Below, piece by piece: positions 16,741-23,877 of a stretch of DNA of 64,000 bases. The notes below the pieces were generated by a model. It saw only the letters and a list, made by a program, of their open reading frames with translations. It ran no database searches and was not told the origin of the DNA. This DNA comes from CAXBNB01 sp049115735 (GTDB taxonomy: Bacteria; Bacteroidota; Bacteroidia; Cytophagales; Cyclobacteriaceae). The translations under genes and the position numbers were made by a program. Where the stretch lies: the NCBI GenBank assembly GCA_049115735.1, contig JAGDZP010000010.1, forward strand, positions 1-64,000, given 5' to 3'. Each line of letters begins with the position of its first letter. Within the stretch, counting starts at the first letter, position 1.

Positions 16741-17404
16741 AAAGATCTTGGATTTGGCTCATCCTGTTCTCAAACCTATTTACAATTGGTATAATTCGCG
16801 TATACGAACGTATAATTATAATGGAATTAAGATTCGTATTATGCCTGGTGTATTTCACCCCGGACTATTTTTTAGCACGAAATACTTGCTTGAATTTGGC
16901 TTAAAAAATATTTCTATTCCTGAGCAAAAAAGCATGCTTGAACTAGGGGCAGGTAGTGGTTTAATGTCTGTTGTTTTTTCGAAAAATGGAATGAATGTAT
17001 CTGCATCAGATATTAATCCCGAATCCATTAGGAACGTGGATGAAAACGCAAAAAGCAACAATGTAAAGATAAATATTTATCTTTCTAACCTCTTTGATGA
17101 AATTCCAATTCAATCGTTTGATGTGATTCTTATAAACCCTCCGTACTACAGGAAAGCGCCAATGAATAAATCGGAGATGGCATGGTATTGTGGAGAAGGT
17201 TTCGAATATTTTAAGAAGTTATTTAAACAATTGGGGAACTATATGAAGCCAAAAACCCATGTCTTCATGGTCTTAAGTGAAGATTGCGAAATAGACGCTA
17301 TAAAAAACATCGCGATAGATTATGGATTCAGGTTTAAATTGTCCGATAATAAGACCATTAAAGGGGAGTCCAATATGATTTTTAACATTAATAAATTGAA
17401 TTGA
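16733..17404 (+). CDS. SAM-dependent methyltransferase 2 (PrmC/HemK-like NPPY type)
   Basis: This 223-residue methyltransferase has motif I MLELGAGSGLMS (68-79), an acidic SAM-ribose position at D93 in SASDINPESI, and NPPYY at 135-139. NPPY marks enzymes that methylate planar nitrogens (glutamine side chains, adenine, guanine), but related domains act on other acceptors. The protein is shorter than PrmC and lacks its N-terminal helical domain, so a release-factor role is doubtful. It starts inside the preceding radical SAM gene (eight-base overlap) and ends the cluster against a convergent lipoprotein gene that follows directly. Confidence 0.82.
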   Translation: MFKKILDLAHPVLKPIYNWYNSRIRTYNYNGIKIRIMPGVFHPGLFFSTKYLLEFGLKNISIPEQKSMLELGAGSGLMSVVFSKNGMNVSASDINPESIRNVDENAKSNNVKINIYLSNLFDEIPIQSFDVILINPPYYRKAPMNKSEMAWYCGEGFEYFKKLFKQLGNYMKPKTHVFMVLSEDCEIDAIKNIAIDYGFRFKLSDNKTIKGESNMIFNINKLN

Positions 17405-18559
17405 TTAAAAAATTAAGTTCGGTTCGTATTCTGATAATTCTCTTGGGTCTGAGGGTGTTCTTATGAATTGATATGGTGTGTACTTGTCTATATCATTTCG
17501 CCAATATAGATTTTCACCTAAAATATTGAATTCGCGGTTTATATGTGTTACTTCATTTTTTAGCATTTCTCTCACTTGAGATTCGTCTATGTTCCATTCA
17601 ATGGACAACCTCCTGGCAGAAGGTTCAAAAAAGCTAAGGTATAAGAGTTCTGTATTTGTATGGTCTTGACGATTATCATAGTTGACAAGTGAATTTACGA
17701 ATGATCGCTGTTCGTCAATTAATTTATGGTCATTTTCTCGTACAAGAAGGAATTCGGCCTCATTCATTGGTTCTTCATATAAAGGTGTTTCTTGAAAAAA
17801 TTGCTGAATGCCACTTTCATGACACCACATACATTTGGCTGGTTTTCCCGCAATTGTAATCTTAGGATTTCCAGCCAATTTCAGTTCCCCAAGTGGATTA
17901 TAAATTCCAAATCTGATTTGACCATTTTCCATTACATCAAGTGTTTCTTGCTCAACTATTACGAAAGTACCTTTGCCTATTTTTCCTGTTCCTTCTGAAG
18001 CCAAATAAGCTATCTGGTTATATTTTTGAGCATCTGAAAACTCAAGTATTCGGTCTCCTTTTGCCACTGATGAGTTTTGAACATATGCAACATTGTCATC
18101 TAAAGTGTAGCTATTTTTAAAGGATGTAATATTTTTTGATTGTCCTGTGATTTTAAAATAGTGCCAGCTACTATTAATCGTTAGCATAATATACCTTCCA
18201 ACATCTATCCCATTCATTTTCTTATATTCTTCACTACCAATTAATATATTGTTCAACTTGGTAAGGGCAGATAAAGCTTGAGAGTTGAAACCAGCGTAAT
18301 CTAAATTGAGGTTAAATAAGTCATCAGTTTTCCACTTGATTAAATTATTTTCTTCATTTTCTGGAAGTTTTGCACCCAATTGGGATAAAGCCCAATACAA
18401 TCCTGTTTGCATATTTTCTTGGCTTTCCTTGGGATAGTTTTTAACCCAACGAAGAGTAATCTCAGCATTAGGAGTTATCAAGAAAAGCTCTTGCTCATTT
18501 TGATAGTTGCATGAGCACATCACCAAAATAAAAAGTAGCGTTAGATGTTTCATTAGCAT
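17405..18559 (-). CDS. Lipoprotein with a single CxxCH heme-type motif, unknown function
   Basis: I do not recognise this 384-residue protein. Residues 5-17 form a short hydrophobic signal ending in CSC, consistent with lipid attachment at C15 or C17 and export. Near the middle, KCMWCHESG places C243, C246 and H247 as a c-type heme attachment motif. No other CxxCH is present, so it would be a mono-heme protein or a non-heme coincidence. No candidate distal ligand can be assigned. It is convergent with the radical SAM cluster, with stop codons essentially abutting, and an IS3-family remnant lies just past its start. ATG at 18553 (third codon) is an alternative start. Confidence 0.8.
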   Translation of the reverse strand: MLMKHLTLLFILVMCSCNYQNEQELFLITPNAEITLRWVKNYPKESQENMQTGLYWALSQLGAKLPENEENNLIKWKTDDLFNLNLDYAGFNSQALSALTKLNNILIGSEEYKKMNGIDVGRYIMLTINSSWHYFKITGQSKNITSFKNSYTLDDNVAYVQNSSVAKGDRILEFSDAQKYNQIAYLASEGTGKIGKGTFVIVEQETLDVMENGQIRFGIYNPLGELKLAGNPKITIAGKPAKCMWCHESGIQQFFQETPLYEEPMNEAEFLLVRENDHKLIDEQRSFVNSLVNYDNRQDHTNTELLYLSFFEPSARRLSIEWNIDESQVREMLKNEVTHINREFNILGENLYWRNDIDKYTPYQFIRTPSDPRELSEYEPNLIF

Positions 18560-18593
18560 CTATAATTTGAAGCTAATTTATTTCAAAATCCTT

Positions 18594-18758
18594 AAATCAG
18601 AACTTGTCAAGCACACCATTTTTCATAGTACTCTACAAGCCAAAACAGAAATATTTGAATTCATAGAAATATGGTATAATAGAAAAAGAAAACATGCATA
18701 TCTGGATTATAAAACGCCAGAGCAATATTCGAAAACTAAATATACAAAATGTGCTTAA
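18594..18758 (+). pseudogene. IS3-family transposase C-terminal remnant
   Basis: Translation from 18594 gives a fragment with WYNRKRKHAYLDYKTPEQY near its end, the hallmark C-terminus of the IS3-group OrfB integrase (rve) domain. It is preceded by a QAKTEIFEFIE helix of the same family. Only about 54 codons remain. The DDE catalytic residues, OrfA and recognisable terminal repeats are missing, so it cannot transpose. It sits directly downstream of the glycan/radical SAM cluster and may mark an old insertion or recombination edge. Confidence 0.8.
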
Positions 18759-18780
18759 CTATTTGTCCACTTTTTCGTTG

Positions 18781-18818
18781 AAGGTGCATTTCTCGAATGC
18801 GCAGCAGAAATGCACCTT
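18781..18818. repeat. Perfect 13-bp inverted repeat
   Basis: AAGGTGCATTTCT (18781-18793) and AGAAATGCACCTT (18806-18818) are exact reverse complements around a 12-base loop. No T tract follows on either strand, so it is not a typical terminator. It lies in a region with no intact gene, just after the IS3 remnant. Confidence 0.75.
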
Positions 18819-19002
18819 AATTGTACACATCCGGAATGGCTCCAATAGTGAAGAGCTTCAGGAGTTTTTCAAGTTTCTTCATTGGAAGTTGACCATGTGA
18901 TCATCGAAGAATAAAAAACATTGAAAAAGTATGTTTTTATTTTGGGGGTAATGCACGGGTGAATAGTCTTAACACATATTGAACAACAACAATAAGTAGC
19001 TT

Positions 19003-19194
19003 ATGAAGCTTTTTACAAACAGCAAATTATCCCAAGGATTGTCCAAACTTCTTTCGAGAAGAAAAATACAGCATTTTAAAGACAGGGAACAATTCAATTC
19101 TTATACAGAAAGTGCCTCATATCTGGATCATTTTAATGAAGCGCAGGTGCTAGAGATTTCTTATGGGTTGAATACCAGAAGAAATTCATTCTAA
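19003..19194 (+). CDS. Small unassigned ORF, possibly a broken gene
   Basis: A 63-codon ORF starts at ATG 19003 (MKLFTNSKLSQGLSKLL) and ends at 19194, with no recognisable domain. The overlapping frame stays open from 19140 to a stop at 19299-19301 and encodes a coherent-looking stretch containing FLFGVRQAFVQGAEDS. One frameshift between about 19140 and 19190 would join the two into a protein of about 100 residues. The wider stretch 18759-19370 holds no other convincing gene. It could be a decayed gene or a chance ORF. Confidence 0.35.
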   Translation: MKLFTNSKLSQGLSKLLSRRKIQHFKDREQFNSYTESASYLDHFNEAQVLEISYGLNTRRNSF

Positions 19195-19371
19195 TTGCTG
19201 AAAGTATTTCCACCTTTTTGTTCGGCGTGAGACAGGCCTTTGTTCAAGGTGCAGAAGACAGTATTCTAGGGAGCATTAAGGTCTTCTTTGAGTTTGCTTA
19301 AAAACGCGCTTCTCTGCTCGTTTTCCTTAATTTTCGTCAGTAAAATAATATTTTTAATAAATGTTCACGTA

Positions 19372-19401
19372 TTGCATTTATTGATTAATTGATGATATTT
19401 G
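19372..19401 (+). promoter_or_regulatory. Candidate promoter for infC-rpmI-rplT
   Basis: TTG at 19372-19374 and GATATTTG at 19394-19401 are separated by 19 bases. The second element matches the Bacteroidota -7 consensus TAnnTTTG except at its first base. Transcription would start near 19408, leaving a short leader of about 30 bases before the proposed infC start. Confidence 0.45.
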
Positions 19402-19437
19402 CACTTCGAAAATTTTTAACACTAAATATAAACAGCA

Positions 19438-19998
19438 ATCGCTAAACAAAGATTTCAAAAACGAGGGTTCCGAGGTAGAGTCGAGGAACCGTATAAAGTA
19501 AATGGTAAAATCACCGCACGAGAGGTAAGAGTTGTCGGTGAGAATGTTAAGGTTGATGTTTATTCTTTGCGCGACGCTTTGCAAATGGCTGAAGAGCAAA
19601 GTCTTGATTTAGTTGAAATCTCTCCTAACGCAGATCCTCCTGTTTGTAAGATTATTGATTATTCAAAATTCAAGTACGAACAGAAGAAAAAGCAGAAGGA
19701 AATGAAAGCCAAGGCACACAAGACAGTGCTGAAAGAAATTAGGTTTGGCCCTAATACAGATGATCATGACTTCAATTTCAAATTGAAGCATGCCATTAAC
19801 TTTTTGGAAGATGGTGCAAAAGTTAAGGCCTACGTTCACTTTGTTGGGCGTACAATCGTTTTCAAAGAGAGGGGTGAGATTTTGTTGTTGAAATTTGCAC
19901 AGGCTTTGGAGGAGTATGCTAAAGTAGAGCAGCTGCCTAAGTTGGAAGGAAAGAGGATGTTCCTCATGCTTTCACCAAAGTCTTTGAAGAAAAAATAA
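19438..19998 (+). CDS. infC: Translation initiation factor IF-3 (non-AUG start)
   Basis: IF-3 binds the 30S subunit and enforces correct start-codon and initiator-tRNA selection. The protein carries the family blocks YKVNGKITAREVRVVGENV, LDLVEISPNADPPVCKIIDY and KEIRFGPNTDDHDFNFK. The frame runs upstream through these conserved N-terminal residues to a TAA at 19429-19431. There is no ATG, and no GTG or TTG early enough. ATC at 19438 (ATC GCT AAA CAA) is the most likely start, giving 186 residues, close to the E. coli length of 180. A rare start would suit the known autoregulation of infC. thrS, often upstream, is absent. Confidence 0.9.
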   Translation: MAKQRFQKRGFRGRVEEPYKVNGKITAREVRVVGENVKVDVYSLRDALQMAEEQSLDLVEISPNADPPVCKIIDYSKFKYEQKKKQKEMKAKAHKTVLKEIRFGPNTDDHDFNFKLKHAINFLEDGAKVKAYVHFVGRTIVFKERGEILLLKFAQALEEYAKVEQLPKLEGKRMFLMLSPKSLKKK

Positions 19999-20021
19999 TT
20001 TGTTTAATATATATAACTGAA

Positions 20022-20216
20022 ATGCCAAAAGTTAAAACTAAATCAGGAGCTAAGAAAAGGTTCAAACTGACTGGTACGGGCAAGATCAAGAGAAAGCATG
20101 CTTTCAAAAGTCACATCCTTACCAAGAAAGAAACCAAGCAGAAGCGAAATCTTACTCAGATGGGCTTAGTACATAAGTCTGATGAGAAGAACGTGAAGTC
20201 AATGCTCAATATCTGA
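20022..20216 (+). CDS. rpmI: 50S ribosomal protein L35
   Basis: This 64-residue basic protein begins MPKVKTKSGAKKRFKLTGTG, the standard L35 N-terminus, and has KRKHAFKSHILTKK as in the family. Its length matches bacterial L35 (about 64-66). It lies 23 bases after infC and before rplT, the conserved infC-rpmI-rplT order. It is a component of the large ribosomal subunit that binds 23S rRNA. Confidence 0.98.
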   Translation: MPKVKTKSGAKKRFKLTGTGKIKRKHAFKSHILTKKETKQKRNLTQMGLVHKSDEKNVKSMLNI

Positions 20217-20225
20217 TTTGAATCA

Positions 20226-20240
20226 CCCGATGAGATCGGG
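20226..20240 (+). other. Small hairpin in the rpmI-rplT spacer
   Basis: CCCGAT-GAG-ATCGGG forms a perfect 6-bp stem with a three-base loop ten bases after the rpmI stop. It has no T tract. The spacer to rplT is 105 bases, long for an operon, and could hold a regulatory or processing structure. Confidence 0.4.
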
Positions 20241-20321
20241 GAGAGGTTAATTATTCACCAGATGATTGGTAGTAAGTGCTCGATAGAAAGGGCCGCCAAT
20301 AGTCAAAAAATTTAAAACAAA

Positions 20322-20666
20322 ATGCCAAGAAGTGTAAACACAGTAGCATCCCGGGCCAGGAGAAAAAAGGTCATGAAAATGGCCAAGGGCTATTTCGGGA
20401 GAAGAAAAAATGTATGGACGGTTGCAAAAAATGCCGTTGAAAAAGGTTTAAACTATGCCTACAGGGACAGAAAAGCTAAGAAAAGAGAGTTTAGGAAGTT
20501 GTGGATTCAAAGAATCAACGCAGGTGCTAGACAGCATGGTATGTCTTACTCTCAATTTATGGGTAAATTGAAAGTTGCTAAAATTGATCTTAACAGAAAG
20601 GTTTTGGCTGATCTTGCGATGAACCACCCTGAAGCTTTTAAGGCTGTCGTAGGAAAGCTTAAGTAA
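20322..20666 (+). CDS. rplT: 50S ribosomal protein L20
   Basis: This 114-residue protein begins MPRSVNTVASRARRKKVMKMAKGYFGRRKN and matches L20 along its whole length (RDRKAKKREFRKLWIQRINA, GMSYSQFMG). L20 is a primary-binding assembly protein of the 50S subunit. In other bacteria it also represses its own operon by binding mRNA. It ends the infC operon, with a strong terminator 22 bases after its stop. Confidence 0.98.
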   Translation: MPRSVNTVASRARRKKVMKMAKGYFGRRKNVWTVAKNAVEKGLNYAYRDRKAKKREFRKLWIQRINAGARQHGMSYSQFMGKLKVAKIDLNRKVLADLAMNHPEAFKAVVGKLK

Positions 20667-20687
20667 TTAAGCCAAAAAATATATTGC

Positions 20688-20719
20688 AACCCTGTTCGGT
20701 AAACGGACAGGGTTTTTTT
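20688..20719 (+). terminator. Rho-independent terminator after rplT
   Basis: AACCCTGTTCG (20688-20698) pairs with CGGACAGGGTT (20704-20714), with one G/T wobble, around a five-base loop. A run of seven T follows. Confidence 0.9.
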
Positions 20720-20796
20720 GTGAAAAATCCAAATTAGAAATCGTTTCCATTCCGAGTAAAAGGATTAGTTTTAGGAAATACTCATAACTTAAGAAT

Positions 20797-21855
20797 ATGC
20801 GACGTAGAAAGTTTTTCAAGTCTTCAGCACTAGCACTGGGTGCTACTTCAGTGTTTGGTACAAAAGCAGTCGCATTGCCAAGGTTCAATGATTCCCTTCC
20901 TATTATTAAACCAAAGAAACTAGAAAAGGGAGATACGATTGGCCTGATAACACCGGCCAGTGCAGTAAATAGACAATCTTTTGAGAAAGCAATAGAAAAC
21001 CTCGAGGGTTTTGGTTTTAGGGTAAAGTACTCCGAGAATATGCGCGTAAAAAAAGGCTTTTTGGCTGGTACTGATCAACAAAGGCTCAAGGACATTCACA
21101 CCATGTTTGAAGATGGAGAAGTGAAAGGGGTGGTATGTGCTCGTGGTGGGTATGGTTCCGGAAGGCTTCTTCCTCATATTGACTATGAATTGATAAAATC
21201 TAATCCGAAAGTGTTGGTAGGTTATAGTGATATTACAGCCCTTCTTTTTGCAGTGCATGCAAAGACAGGTTTGGTTTGTTTTCACGGTCCGGTTGGCGCT
21301 TCAGAATACTCAGACTTCACCACTGATCAATTCAAAAAGGTACTATTGAAAGGAAAAGGTAATGTAAAAGTTTCCAGACCCAAAGACTGGAAGCAACTTG
21401 AGGAGAAGGAATTTGAACCTTTGGTCATCAATGACGGCATAGCAGCTGGTTCATTGGTCGGGGGTAACCTGTCGTTGATGGTTTCTGTCATGGGTACGTC
21501 CTATGATCTTTCCTATAAGAATAAGCTCGTTTTTATAGAGGATATAGGAGAGTCTCCGTATCGAGTAGATAGGATGTTGACGCAATTGCTGAATGCTGGA
21601 AAGCTTCAAGAGTCTTCAGGAATTGCCCTGGGTGTATTCAATGGGTGCGAAACCAAACCCGATGATCCGGGATATGATCAGTCATTATCCCTCAAGGAGG
21701 TACTGGAAGACCGTCTTTCAAGTCTTAAAATCCCTGTTGTTTATGGGCTGCCCATTGGGCATATAGATGATAACGCCACTTTGCCTTTTGGAATAGAGGC
21801 AGAGTTAGACACTGAAAATGTCACTCTGAAGATATTGAACAATGCAGTCCAATAG
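20797..21855 (+). CDS. LD-carboxypeptidase, peptidase family S66
   Basis: S66 enzymes trim the terminal D-alanine of murein tetrapeptides (LdcA-like). The 352-residue protein has a twin-arginine-like signal, MRRRKFFKSSALALGA, suggesting export; E. coli LdcA is cytoplasmic. Family blocks are GDTIGLITPAS (45-55), ARGGYGSGRLL (115-125), GYSDITALL with the nucleophile S144, FIEDIGESPYRVDRM with a conserved glutamate, and GLPIGHIDDNATLPFG with the conserved histidine. All three catalytic positions are therefore present. It stands alone between the rplT terminator and the ECF locus, so it probably has its own promoter. Confidence 0.92.
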   Translation: MRRRKFFKSSALALGATSVFGTKAVALPRFNDSLPIIKPKKLEKGDTIGLITPASAVNRQSFEKAIENLEGFGFRVKYSENMRVKKGFLAGTDQQRLKDIHTMFEDGEVKGVVCARGGYGSGRLLPHIDYELIKSNPKVLVGYSDITALLFAVHAKTGLVCFHGPVGASEYSDFTTDQFKKVLLKGKGNVKVSRPKDWKQLEEKEFEPLVINDGIAAGSLVGGNLSLMVSVMGTSYDLSYKNKLVFIEDIGESPYRVDRMLTQLLNAGKLQESSGIALGVFNGCETKPDDPGYDQSLSLKEVLEDRLSSLKIPVVYGLPIGHIDDNATLPFGIEAELDTENVTLKILNNAVQ

Positions 21856-22038
21856 TTCCTGTTGTTTAACCGTATTGAGTTAGTAAATTTTCCTTTTGAA
21901 AACATTATCCTATAAATTTAAGTATAATTGATAGGGACATTTCCTGCCTATTTCATTCTTTTTCTTAATCTCCTTAAATAGTGGATAGGGTAAAATGCCT
22001 CGAAGGGTACTTACTTGTAGAATCAAAACAATGTGGTT

Positions 22039-23283
22039 ATGAAAAAGTTAGTATATTCAATATTCGGTACTTTACTGCTATTACACTTTACAAGTGTATC
22101 ATTTGCCCAAATTGACTTTGCGGAAGTTACGGGTGTAGTAGTAGATAAAAAATCAGACAAACCCATCCCGGCATGCAATGTCTATGTGAGAAATAGAGAC
22201 ATTGGTACGGTGGCCAATTCAAAGGGAGAATTCTCGATCAAGATTCCTCTTGAATATATAGATAGAAACCTCGTGTTTTCTATTATCGGTTATCAAGCCG
22301 TAGAAGTGCCTATTACACAGCTAAGCCAAGAAGAAAATAAAATCTCCCTTGCACAAAGCGTGATTGTTATGGACGAAGTAGTTGTTCGTGATGCTGAAGA
22401 TATTATCCGAGAGGCCCTCAACAGGGTGAATGACAACTATCCAACTAATCCGGAATTATTAACTACATTTTACAGAGAGATAATCAAGAAGAATAATTCT
22501 TACGTGGATATTTCACAAGGCATTTTGGACGTATTCAAACTACCCTATCAAAAGGCTGGCACTGACAGAATCAAAATTAACAAGGGCTTTAGAAGTAAGG
22601 ATTACAAGCCACAAGATACTTTGGCATTCAAACTAAGAGGTGGACCAAATACTATGCTTTTATTGGATATGGTTAAGAATCCTGCTTTGGTATTGTCTCA
22701 TGATATTCTGCCTTTCTATGTTTATGAGTTAACAGATATCAGGGAGTTTGACAGCAAAAGGCATTATGAAATATCTTTTGAACCAAGAAAAGGTGGGGAT
22801 ATGGATATGGAACTTTATCATGGAAAAATATTCGTGGAGCAAAATACATTGGCTATTAGCGAACTGAGGTTTGGTTATTCACCTCAAGCGGTGAAAATAG
22901 CCGGAAAATACCTGGTGAAAGACAAGCCAAGGCTTGCCAAACTAACCCCATTGCTCGTGGAGTATGAGGTGAAGTATCGCGAATTTAAAGGGCGCTGGTA
23001 CTTGTATTATGTGAAAAATGAATTGGCGATGAGGTGCAATTGGAAGAAGCGATTGTTTAACTCCACCTTTCATTCCACTTCGGAAATGGTCGTGACTGAT
23101 AGAAATATGATGTCTCCTCAACCTTTTGATAGAAAACAAACAACAAAGAGCTACGTGGTGTTTTCAGAAGAGGCATCCAAATACGATGACGATTCTTTCT
23201 GGGAAAACTATACGATCATCAAGCCGGAAGACGACATTCGTAAGGCCTTGTCAAAAATCAACGCTCGTACTTCAAAGAAATAA
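22039..23283 (+). CDS. Carboxypeptidase-regulatory-like domain protein, paralogue 1
   Basis: A GTG two codons upstream is possible, but ATG at 22039 (MKKLVYSIFG) starts a clean signal peptide ending near ...SFA-QI, giving 414 residues. Residues 30-110 form a CarboxypepD_reg-like beta-sandwich (TGVVVDKKSDKPIPACNVYV, GEFSIKIP, IGYQAVEVP). The remaining 300 residues contain TFYREIIKKNN and VKNPALVLSHDILPFYVYEL and match the last gene of the same locus (24790-26304), so the two are paralogues. It is probably an outer-membrane or periplasmic protein of unknown function. It lies 36 bases before the ECF sigma gene, likely in the same transcript. Confidence 0.8.
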   Translation: MKKLVYSIFGTLLLLHFTSVSFAQIDFAEVTGVVVDKKSDKPIPACNVYVRNRDIGTVANSKGEFSIKIPLEYIDRNLVFSIIGYQAVEVPITQLSQEENKISLAQSVIVMDEVVVRDAEDIIREALNRVNDNYPTNPELLTTFYREIIKKNNSYVDISQGILDVFKLPYQKAGTDRIKINKGFRSKDYKPQDTLAFKLRGGPNTMLLLDMVKNPALVLSHDILPFYVYELTDIREFDSKRHYEISFEPRKGGDMDMELYHGKIFVEQNTLAISELRFGYSPQAVKIAGKYLVKDKPRLAKLTPLLVEYEVKYREFKGRWYLYYVKNELAMRCNWKKRLFNSTFHSTSEMVVTDRNMMSPQPFDRKQTTKSYVVFSEEASKYDDDSFWENYTIIKPEDDIRKALSKINARTSKK

Positions 23284-23319
23284 CCGCTTGAACATTTTCG
23301 GTGACATCAATCAAGTTTC

Positions 23320-23874
23320 ATGACCCGACTCAATATTGCTGACCTAACTTCATTTGAGTCTTTGTTTCGGGCTTATTATTCCAATATGGTGATTTATGCC
23401 TTTAAATTCCTGAGAAAAAAGGAGGAAGCTGAGGATCTGGTGCAGGAAGTGTTCTTCAGTTTGTGGAAAAAGAAAGATACCATCGAATTGAAATCATCAC
23501 TAGAGTCTTACTTGTTTGGTGCAGTTAAAAGGCAATGTCAAAACAAACTACGTCATGACAAAGTGGTGAGAAAATATGCCAATAATTTTGCAATATCCAG
23601 TAACCAAAGCCAGGACCCTTATAGCACATTGGTAGGTGAAGAAATGGAATCAGTAATCAAGAATACACTTGATGAATTGCCCGATCAGTCGAAGAAGATT
23701 TTTGTCATGAACCGATTTGAATCAAAAAAGTATAAAGAAATCGCAAAAGAGTTATCGATATCTGTAAAGACGGTAGAGGCTCATATGAGCAAGGTATTGA
23801 AGTTGTTTAGAATGAAATTGAGTCAGTATCAAGCATCAATTGTGCTGCTGATTACAATGATTATAGGAAAATAA
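23320..23874 (+). CDS. ECF RNA polymerase sigma factor (Bacteroidota FecI-like)
   Basis: This 184-residue protein has sigma region 2 (FRAYYSNMVIYAFKFLRKKE, then AEDLVQEVFFSLWKK) and a C-terminal sigma region 4 helix-turn-helix (YKEIAKELSISVKTVEAHM). Length and motifs match the RNA polymerase sigma-70 family 1 common in Bacteroidota. It sits three bases before fecR, the usual order of a cell-surface signalling sigma and its anti-sigma factor. It probably drives genes that respond to the flanking envelope proteins and perhaps its own locus. The target promoter cannot be read from this window. Confidence 0.95.
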   Translation: MTRLNIADLTSFESLFRAYYSNMVIYAFKFLRKKEEAEDLVQEVFFSLWKKKDTIELKSSLESYLFGAVKRQCQNKLRHDKVVRKYANNFAISSNQSQDPYSTLVGEEMESVIKNTLDELPDQSKKIFVMNRFESKKYKEIAKELSISVKTVEAHMSKVLKLFRMKLSQYQASIVLLITMIIGK

Positions 23875-23877
23875 GGA

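Noticed and set aside
18781..18818. The 13-bp inverted repeat as a rho-independent terminator
   Set aside because: No T tract follows on either strand and no gene ends upstream, so a terminator role is unsupported.
18740..18830. An attC-like integron site around the inverted repeat
   Set aside because: One RYYYAAC-like hexamer (gcttaac) is visible but the partner GTTRRRY box and integrase gene are not.
19392..19445. Short ORF over the infC start as a confirmed leader peptide
   Set aside because: The candidate -7 element overlaps its ATG, so the ORF probably lies upstream of the transcription start; kept only as a low-interest note.
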